This document shows positions 5,615-5,652 of a stretch of 5,652 nt of DNA, piece after piece (position 1 is the stretch's first letter; each line of letters starts with the position of its first letter). The stretch covers positions 1-5,652 of the forward strand of contig JAAZIH010000178.1 in assembly GCA_012800995.1 (NCBI GenBank). Direction: 5' to 3'. The position numbers and the translations under genes are program-made. Source of the stretch: Chloroflexota bacterium. Lineage in GTDB: Bacteria; Chloroflexota; Anaerolineae; Anaerolineales; Anaerolineaceae. The notes under the pieces are model-generated. The model made no database searches and was not told where the DNA came from. It saw only the letters and a program-made list of their open reading frames with translations.

Positions 5615-5642
5615 AAACCTTTGCTTTATGTTTGGGTTTTTA
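5615..5642 (+). terminator. Weak candidate terminator of the thioesterase-M42 operon
   Basis: AAACC (5615-5619) can pair with GGTTT (5635-5639) across a long loop of about 15 bases, followed by further T residues. The position about 40 bases after the M42 stop is right, but the stem is short and the loop large. The window ends 10 bases later. Confidence 0.3.
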
Positions 5643-5652
5643 ATAGTGACTG

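Overview
The window is about 5.65 kb of bacterial chromosome with one partial and five complete protein genes. No RNA gene, IS element, CRISPR array or phage gene is visible. Base composition is mixed: roughly 50-55% G+C by eye in the methyltransferase, thioesterase and peptidase genes, and clearly more AT-rich (about 35-43% in sampled lines) over 466-2803. The gene set (PepF-type oligopeptidase, CcrM-like methyltransferase, YbgC-like thioesterase, M42 peptidase) and protein style would fit an Anaerolineae-like member of the Chloroflexota. That is an impression from family resemblance, not a computed placement.

Layout: 1-272 (minus) is the N-terminal 90 codons of an M3-family oligoendopeptidase running off the left edge. 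466-2480 (minus) is a two-gene, translationally coupled envelope unit: a five-TM sulfatase-like (alkaline phosphatase superfamily) protein, then a small membrane-anchored beta-rich protein, with a hairpin terminator at 341-355. 2481-2803 is a gene-free AT-rich spacer holding candidate -10 boxes and a long hairpin just past the next gene. 2804-3904 (minus) is a solitary beta-class adenine methyltransferase that resembles Caulobacter CcrM over its whole length, including the C-terminal domain; GANTC is the predicted target. 3905-4060 is a divergent promoter region. 4061-4516 and 4513-5577 (plus) are a coupled operon of a hotdog acyl-CoA thioesterase and an M42 metallopeptidase.

How the genes work together: the two minus-strand membrane genes probably act together on a cell-surface polymer or lipid. 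The thioesterase and M42 peptidase share a promoter and a 4-base overlap, so they are co-expressed, but no pathway link is evident. The methyltransferase stands alone with no restriction endonuclease beside it, so an epigenetic role is more likely than restriction-modification. Its best promoter lies so close to the start codon that the transcript is predicted to be leaderless.

The most notable points are the CcrM-like enzyme with its predicted leaderless mRNA, the AT-rich sulfatase/anchored-protein pair, and a 14-bp palindrome sitting exactly between the -35 and -10 of the thioesterase promoter. I see no clear evidence for a wholly new defence or mobile system.
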